Shown one piece after another: positions 59,288 through 64,000 of a stretch of DNA of 64,000 nt (position 1 is the first letter of the stretch; each line of letters starts with the position of its first letter). Source of the stretch: Streptomyces shenzhenensis (GTDB taxonomy: Bacteria > Actinomycetota > Actinomycetes > Streptomycetales > Streptomycetaceae); the NCBI RefSeq assembly GCF_021462265.1, contig NZ_JAJONF010000007.1, positions 1 through 64,000 of the forward strand, given 5' to 3'. The notes under the pieces were generated by a model, which was not told the DNA's origin, did not search any database, and worked only from the letters and a program-made list of their open reading frames with translations. A program made the translations under genes and the position numbers.

Positions 59288-60133
59288 TCAGGAGGCCGCG
59301 AGGTCCTTGTGGATGACCTTCGCGACGGCCTGGATGGTGTTGATGCCGTAGCTCATCGTGCTGTTGTCCTGGGTCAGCACGGTCATCTGGTAGTCGTGGC
59401 CGCGGCCGGTGAACGTGCCCAGGCTGTGCACCCGCCAGCCGTGCGTGGCGCGCTGCAGCCAGCCGTTCTTGACGTGCACGGAGACGCCGGACGGGGCGCC
59501 GTACGGCGTGCCCCACCGCTGGGACGAGACGACCTGCCCCATCAGCTTCAGGATGTAGGCCCGCGAACTGTCGCTGAGCACGGTGTTCTTGGCGGTGACG
59601 AGCGCGAGCAGCTTCTGCTCGTCGTGCACGTCGATCTGGGTCAGCCCCCAGTAGTTGTTCGCGCCCGGGGTGGTCTGCGTCATCCCGGCGGCGGTCAGGA
59701 AGCCCTTGATCTTCGTCAGGCCGAGCTGCTTCCACAACGTGCTGGTCGCGTCGTTGTCCGACTTGGTGATCATGGCCTTGGCGAGCGACTGCTCGGTGGT
59801 GGTCAGGCTCCGGTTGTGCTTCGTCGCGTCCCACAGCAGCGTGGCGAGGACGGTCACCTTGACCGTGCTGGCCGAGTCGTAGTGCGTGGTGGAGCGCAGG
59901 GCGCAGGTCGTCTTCGTCGAACGGTCGTACAGGCCGACGGCGATCGTCCCCTTGCGGTTCGCGATGGCCGCGGTGATGTCCTTCTTCAGCTTCGTGGCCA
60001 GAGCCGCCTTGGTGGACGTGCAGCTGACGGTGGGCGTGGCGGCCGAGGCGGGCGCGGCGCCGGCCACGCCGGCTATGAGAAACCCGGTGCCGAGCGCGGT
60101 GGCGACCAGGCTTCTCCTTCGTCTGTGAGTCAT
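59288..60133 (-). CDS. Secreted class A beta-lactamase-like serine hydrolase
   Basis: The 281-residue protein has a signal peptide (RRRRSLVATALGTGFLIAGVAGAAPASA). Its penicillin-binding fold carries SASTVKV with the S-x-x-K active serine and lysine, KSDND as the SDN motif, and VKNGW where KTG is expected. The Asn in place of Thr in this box, and no clear omega-loop Glu, make true beta-lactamase activity uncertain. It is divergent from a small lipoprotein gene; 81 bases separate the two starts. Confidence 0.87.
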   Translation of the reverse strand: MTHRRRRSLVATALGTGFLIAGVAGAAPASAATPTVSCTSTKAALATKLKKDITAAIANRKGTIAVGLYDRSTKTTCALRSTTHYDSASTVKVTVLATLLWDATKHNRSLTTTEQSLAKAMITKSDNDATSTLWKQLGLTKIKGFLTAAGMTQTTPGANNYWGLTQIDVHDEQKLLALVTAKNTVLSDSSRAYILKLMGQVVSSQRWGTPYGAPSGVSVHVKNGWLQRATHGWRVHSLGTFTGRGHDYQMTVLTQDNSTMSYGINTIQAVAKVIHKDLAAS

Positions 60134-60214
60134 AACCGTGTTGACACACGGGTTCGCGCGAATGGTTGTACGAACGCTCTGGTCTTTAAGGAAACATGCC
60201 AGAGGATGGAGCCC

Positions 60215-60709
60215 ATGCGAAACCACCCGAGAGTGTGGGCAACGGCGGTATCCACGCTGCCGGTTGCGCTGTTCGCCGCCACCGGCTGCGGCAGCGGTCC
60301 CGGCCACACCGCACCCGCCCCGGCGACCAGGACGCCGGCCTCCGCCGCCAGGACATGGGACTCCGTCACCAAGGCGCCGGCGTTCCCCGACGGTGAGGTC
60401 GTCGCCCAGGCGGCGAACGCCACCGGGGGCCGGGAGATGGAGATCAAGGGCGGCGTCGGGAGCGGCATCCTCTCTGTCCAGGTGCAGTGCGAGGGCAAGG
60501 GCGAGCTGACCGTCGACCTCGAACCGCTCGGCTTCCGCTTCCCGTTCGCCTGTGCCGCCGGCGAGGTCAACTCCATTGACAACGCGGTGAACACGAAGGG
60601 CATGGCGCGCCCCGGCACACCGGGCACGCTGCGGGTGACCGCGTCGGCGGGTGTCCGGTGGGCGATCACCGTCGGCCGCCAGGACGCGTCCGGTGGATCA
60701 AATTCCTAG
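60215..60709 (+). CDS. Small lipoprotein of unknown function
   Basis: The 164-residue protein has a lipoprotein signal (VWATAVSTLPVALFAATGC with a lipobox ending ATGC). A Pro/Ala/Thr linker and a beta-rich domain follow (GREMEIKGGVGSGILSVQV, GELTVDLEPLGFRFPFAC, GTLRVTASAGVRWAITVG). It is probably an extracytoplasmic beta-sandwich tethered to the membrane. I recognise no family. The ATG at 60215 is preferred over 60206 because GAGGATGGAG gives it a ribosome-binding site. Confidence 0.77.
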   Translation: MRNHPRVWATAVSTLPVALFAATGCGSGPGHTAPAPATRTPASAARTWDSVTKAPAFPDGEVVAQAANATGGREMEIKGGVGSGILSVQVQCEGKGELTVDLEPLGFRFPFACAAGEVNSIDNAVNTKGMARPGTPGTLRVTASAGVRWAITVGRQDASGGSNS

Positions 60710-60944
60710 TGGGCTCGTGCCGCTGCCGGCCGGCGCGCTCACGAGTCGCTCAGGGAGCGCGGAACGTCCCCGGCTCCGGCGTGGAGGGGGAAAACCTGCG
60801 CCGTGATCGCTCGATCTCCGTGACGACGACAGGTAACTCGTCGCCGGTCCGGAACGCCTCCGGCGCACCGGCCGCAGGCTCGGACTGCCAGTCCATGCGC
60901 GCCGCCCTGACACCCGCCGCCGGCTAACGGCGTCGGCTCTCGGC

Positions 60945-61270
60945 GATCGGTACTGACCGGGGCGGCCCCCGGGCAGGGCCGTGCCGTCGGTGGTGCAGAC
61001 GGGGACCGAGGAGACGTCGGCGGTCTCGGGGAAGATACGGGCGACGCGCATCGGCCGGAAGCCCGGCGCCCCCGGCTCGGGACCGGGCTGCCCGGCGGCG
61101 GCGAGTCCACGGAAGGACTGCTGCCAGCCGGGGCTGAGGTCGGGGACGCGCAGGGCGGTGCGCAGCTTGGCGGGGTCGCGGCCGGGCAGGTAGAGCAGCG
61201 CGTCGGCGTCGGCGACGCCGGGTTCTCCCGGGCCCCTGCGGACGAGGGTGATGTCGTCACCGGCCTCGAC
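60945..61270 (-). pseudogene. Remnant of a MOSC/ferredoxin-reductase-type oxidoreductase
   Basis: The minus strand reads VEAGDDITLVRRGPGEPGV, then DADALLYLPGRDPAKLRTAL and VPDLSPGWQQSFRGL, which fit the end of a MOSC domain. MRVARIFPETADVSSVPVCT and DGTALPGGRPGQYRSPRA then fit the start of an FAD-binding reductase domain. The MOSC N-terminus is replaced by repeats upstream and the reductase domain breaks off after GQY, so the gene is broken at both ends. No start codon is supported. Confidence 0.65.
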
Positions 61271-61273
61271 CCG

Positions 61274-61531
61274 CGCCCACGGACCGGCCGCGCCCCCGCA
61301 AGGGGGCTGCGCCCACGAACCGGCCGCGCCCCCGCAAGTCGGCCGCGCCCCCGCAAGTCCCGCCCACGGACCGGCCGCCCTCACGGACCGGCCGCCCTCA
61401 CGGACCGGCCTCGTTCCGGCGGGCTGCTCCCGCTGTCCCTCCCGTCGGCTTCCCCTCCCGTCGGCTTCCCCTCCCTCGGCGTCTCCTCCCTCGGCGTCTC
61501 CTCCCTCGGCGTCTCCTCCCCCGGCTTCCCC
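61274..61531. repeat. Tandem low-complexity repeats upstream of the ABC exporter
   Basis: Near-identical units ACCGGCCGCGCCCCCGCAAG (about 20 bp) and GGACCGGCCGCCCTCAC (about 17 bp) recur at 61280-61410. From 61443, GTCGGCTTCCCCTCCC occurs twice and TCGGCGTCTCCTCCC three times. These 15-20 bp arrays separate the MOSC remnant from the ABC gene. Confidence 0.75.
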
Positions 61532-61613
61532 CAGGACTGTTGCGGAGGGATGAAATCCGCTTCCTTCCGTGTTGTGACGTTGCGGACGGGCAGGGCGAAC
61601 GAAGGGCATCCGC

Positions 61614-64000
61614 GTGGCAGCGCAACAGGGGGAGCGGCGGCAGGACGGCTGGGCGCGCAGGCTGGCCGGGTATGCCTGGCGGCATCCCCGGGACGTCGTG
61701 CTCGCGCTCGGGTCCTCGCTGGCCGGCATGGCCGTGCTGGCCGTCGTACCGCTGATCACCAAGGTGATCATCGACGACGTGATCACTGATCACAGCCGGT
61801 CCATGGGGCCCTGGGCCGGCGCCCTGGTCGGCGCCGCGGTCCTCGTCTACGCGGCCACCTTCGTCCGCCGCTACTACGGCGGCCGGCTCGCCCTGGACGT
61901 CCAGCACGACCTGCGGACCGAGATGTACGACACCCTGACCCGGCTCGACGGCCGGCGTCAGGACGAGCTGTCCACGGGCCAGGTGGTGGGCAGGGCCACC
62001 AGCGACCTCCAGCTGATCCAGGGCCTCCTCTTCATGCTGCCGATGACCATCGGCAACGTCCTCCTCTTCCTGATCTCCCTCGCGATCATGGCCTGGCTGT
62101 CGCCGCCGCTCACCCTGGTCGCCCTCGCCGTCGCCCCGGCCCTGTACTGGATCGCCAAGCGCAGCCGCAGCAAGCTCCACCCCGCCACCTGGTACGCCCA
62201 GGCCCAGGCCGCCGCCGTCGCCGGCGTGGTCGACGGCGCGGTGAGCGGTGTGCGGGTGGTGAAGGGGTTCGGGCAGGAGGAGCAGGAGACCGGGAAGCTG
62301 CGGGAGGTCGGGCGCCGGCTCTTCGCCGGGCGGCTGCGCACCATACGGCTGAACAGCAGGTTCACCCCGGCCCTCCAGGCCGTCCCGGCCCTCGGCCAGG
62401 TGGCCATGCTGGCGGTCGGCGGCTGGCTGGCCGTGCGCGGTCACATCACCCTGGGCACCTTCGTCGCCTTCTCCTCCTACCTCGCCCAGCTGGTCGGCCC
62501 GGTCCGGATGCTCGCCGTGGTCCTCACCGTCGGCCAGCAGGCCCGCGCCGGCACCGAACGCGTCCTGGAGCTGATCGACACCCGGCCCACCATGACGGAG
62601 GGCACCAAGACCCTCCCCGCCGACGCGCCCGCGACCGTCGAGTTCGACGACGTGTCGTTCGGGTACGACCGCGCCCCCGGCCGGGCCGGCCAGGTCCTGA
62701 GCGGGCTCAGCTTCGAGATACGGCCGGGCGAGACCCTCGCCGTCGTCGGCTCCTCCGGCTCCGGCAAGTCCACGGTCTCCCTCCTGCTCCCCCGCTTCTA
62801 CGACGTCACCCACGGCGCCGTCCTGATCGGCGGCCACGACGTCCGCGAGCTGACCCACGACTCGCTGCGGGCCGCGATCGGCCTGGTCCCGGAGGACTCG
62901 TTCCTCTTCTCCGACACGGTCCGCAACAACATCGCCTACGGCCGTCCCGACGCCACCGAGGACGAGATCCTCGCCGCCGCCCGCGCCGCCCAGGCCGACC
63001 GTTTCATCGCCGAGCTGCCCGGCGGCTACGACACCAAGGTCGGCGAACAGGGCCTGACCCTCTCCGGCGGCCAGCGCCAGCGCATCGCCCTCGCCCGCGC
63101 CCTGCTCACCGACCCCCGTCTCCTCGTCCTCGACGACGCCACCTCGGCCGTCGACGCCCGCGTGGAACACGAGATCCACGAGGCCCTCGCCCACGTGATG
63201 CGGGGCCGCACCACCCTGCTCATCGCGCACCGCCGCTCCACCCTCAACCTCGCCGACCGCATCGCCGTCCTCGACGGCGGCCGGCTCGCCGACATCGGCA
63301 CCGACGAGGAGCTCCAGCAGCGCTCGGCCCTGTACCGCAGGCTTCTGACCGACCCCGACGAGCTGGGCGGCGTCTCCCCGGGGCACGCCCTTCCGGCCGC
63401 CTTGCGCGAGGACACGTCCGTACGCGAGGAACTGGACGCCGAGTTCGACGCCGAGCGCGGCGTGACCCCGCGGCTGTGGACCGGCGACCGTACGCCCCGC
63501 GACCTGGCCCTCGCCGGCACCCCGGCCACCCCCGAACTCCTCGCCCAGGTCGAGGCGCTGCCCCCGGCGACCGACACCCCCGACGTCGACGAGGCCGGCG
63601 CCGTGCGCCCCGAGGACTCCTACGGCCTGCGCCGCCTGCTGCGCGGTTTCGGGCTGCCCCTGCTGGTCAGCCTCGGCCTGGTCGCCGTGGACGCCGGCAT
63701 GGGCCTGCTGCTCCCGGTCCTGATCCGGCACGGCATCGACCAGGGCGTCAGCAAGATGGCGCTCGGCGCGGTCTGGGCGGCCTCGCTGCTCGGCCTGTTC
63801 GCGGTGCTCGCCCAGTGGGCGGCCCAGATCGGCGAGACGAGGATGACCGGCCGTACCGGCGAGCGCGTCCTCTACGCCCTGCGACTCAAGATCTTCGCCC
63901 AGCTCCAGCGGCTCGGGCTCGACTACTACGAGCGTGAGCTGACCGGCCGGATCATGACGAGGATGACGACGGACGTGGACGCGCTGTCCACCTTCCTCCA
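61614..64000 (+). CDS. Fused two-half ABC exporter (continues beyond the window)
   Basis: The open frame starts with GTG at 61614 (GAAGGG upstream) and is still open at 64000, 795 codons. The first half has six transmembrane helices (about 20-300) and an ATPase with Walker A GSSGSGKST (379-387), LSGGQRQRIALARALL (about 482) and Walker B LLVLDDATSAVD. In that Walker B the catalytic Glu is Asp, typical of the degenerate site of asymmetric exporters. A second set of transmembrane helices starts near residue 675 (LVSLGLVAVDAGMGLLLPVL), so a second ATPase is expected off the edge. The family exports drugs, lipids or peptides; substrate unknown. Confidence 0.93.
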   Translation, partial: MAAQQGERRQDGWARRLAGYAWRHPRDVVLALGSSLAGMAVLAVVPLITKVIIDDVITDHSRSMGPWAGALVGAAVLVYAATFVRRYYGGRLALDVQHDLRTEMYDTLTRLDGRRQDELSTGQVVGRATSDLQLIQGLLFMLPMTIGNVLLFLISLAIMAWLSPPLTLVALAVAPALYWIAKRSRSKLHPATWYAQAQAAAVAGVVDGAVSGVRVVKGFGQEEQETGKLREVGRRLFAGRLRTIRLNSRFTPALQAVPALGQVAMLAVGGWLAVRGHITLGTFVAFSSYLAQLVGPVRMLAVVLTVGQQARAGTERVLELIDTRPTMTEGTKTLPADAPATVEFDDVSFGYDRAPGRAGQVLSGLSFEIRPGETLAVVGSSGSGKSTVSLLLPRFYDVTHGAVLIGGHDVRELTHDSLRAAIGLVPEDSFLFSDTVRNNIAYGRPDATEDEILAAARAAQADRFIAELPGGYDTKVGEQGLTLSGGQRQRIALARALLTDPRLLVLDDATSAVDARVEHEIHEALAHVMRGRTTLLIAHRRSTLNLADRIAVLDGGRLADIGTDEELQQRSALYRRLLTDPDELGGVSPGHALPAALREDTSVREELDAEFDAERGVTPRLWTGDRTPRDLALAGTPATPELLAQVEALPPATDTPDVDEAGAVRPEDSYGLRRLLRGFGLPLLVSLGLVAVDAGMGLLLPVLIRHGIDQGVSKMALGAVWAASLLGLFAVLAQWAAQIGETRMTGRTGERVLYALRLKIFAQLQRLGLDYYERELTGRIMTRMTTDVDALSTFL

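Noticed and set aside
59288..60133. True antibiotic-resistance beta-lactamase
   Set aside because: The KTG box is KNG and the omega-loop Glu is not evident, so I did not call it a functional beta-lactamase.
61398..63731. 777-residue minus-strand frame over the ABC exporter
   Set aside because: It is a shadow; the plus strand has complete Walker and signature motifs.
1..64000. CRISPR arrays, rRNA operons, phage structural genes, replication origin
   Set aside because: No regularly spaced direct repeats with spacers, no rRNA sequence, no phage module and no DnaA-box cluster were found on reading.

Overview
The window is high-GC actinobacterial chromosome and reads as Streptomyces. The evidence is the codon bias, an intact adpA gene with a rare TTA leucine codon, a complete desferrioxamine cluster (desA-F) under two iron boxes, fused two-half ABC exporters, HTH/DUF2690 membrane proteins and many secreted proteins with Ala-rich signal peptides. 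Gene order from desE through desABCD, a hexosaminidase, glmS, adpA and ornA matches my memory of the S. coelicolor SCO2780-SCO2793 block, inverted here. The acyl-CoA carboxylase/HMG-CoA lyase block also looks like part of that conserved backbone. These synteny statements are from memory and were not searched.

Layout. 0-3.5 kb: the tail of one secreted modular protein and a complete secreted sedolisin-type (S53) peptidase with three C-terminal LDTR modules. 3.9-6.9 kb: tRNA-His, orn, adpA and a small membrane protein. 7.2-15.4 kb: universal stress protein, YaaH-type membrane protein, glmS, an exported phosphoesterase, a DUF4429/SHOCT protein and a GH20 hexosaminidase. 15.5-22.7 kb: the desferrioxamine cluster, iron boxes at 20571 and 22687. 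22.7-31.9 kb: an accessory-looking block inserted between des and the carboxylase genes. It holds a TTA-containing membrane protein, a ParB-motif protein, a divergent VOC/MarR pair with two operators, a methyltransferase remnant, a stand-alone TnpB element, a RibD-C/DHFR-like gene and two adjacent membrane-anchored HTH proteins. 31.9-40.4 kb: a branched-chain acyl-CoA catabolic cluster with TetR regulator, a second acyl-CoA dehydrogenase and TesB. 40.6-43.9 kb: a Phe/Gly/Asn-rich secreted protein, a phosphatase-annotated family protein and an odd ThDP enzyme.

43.9-58.1 kb is the most interesting part. It contains an AAA ATPase gene overlapping an RloB/TOPRIM-like gene, followed 48 bp later by a DNA N6-methylase fused to a specificity-like C-terminus, with no restriction subunit visible. 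About 9 kb upstream, at 43.87-44.24 kb, lies a decayed, frameshifted and truncated second copy of the ATPase/RloB junction. The intervening DNA holds an XRE-TPR regulator, small hypothetical proteins, a P-loop kinase-like protein, a Uma2-type nuclease, a secreted endonuclease I family protein and a GT39-type glycosyltransferase. I read the ATPase-RloB-methylase set as a candidate anti-phage module.

58.1-64 kb: exported phytase-like esterase, a serine beta-lactamase-like protein, a small lipoprotein, the remnant of a MOSC/ferredoxin-reductase-type gene in repetitive DNA, and the start of a fused ABC exporter that runs off the right edge.
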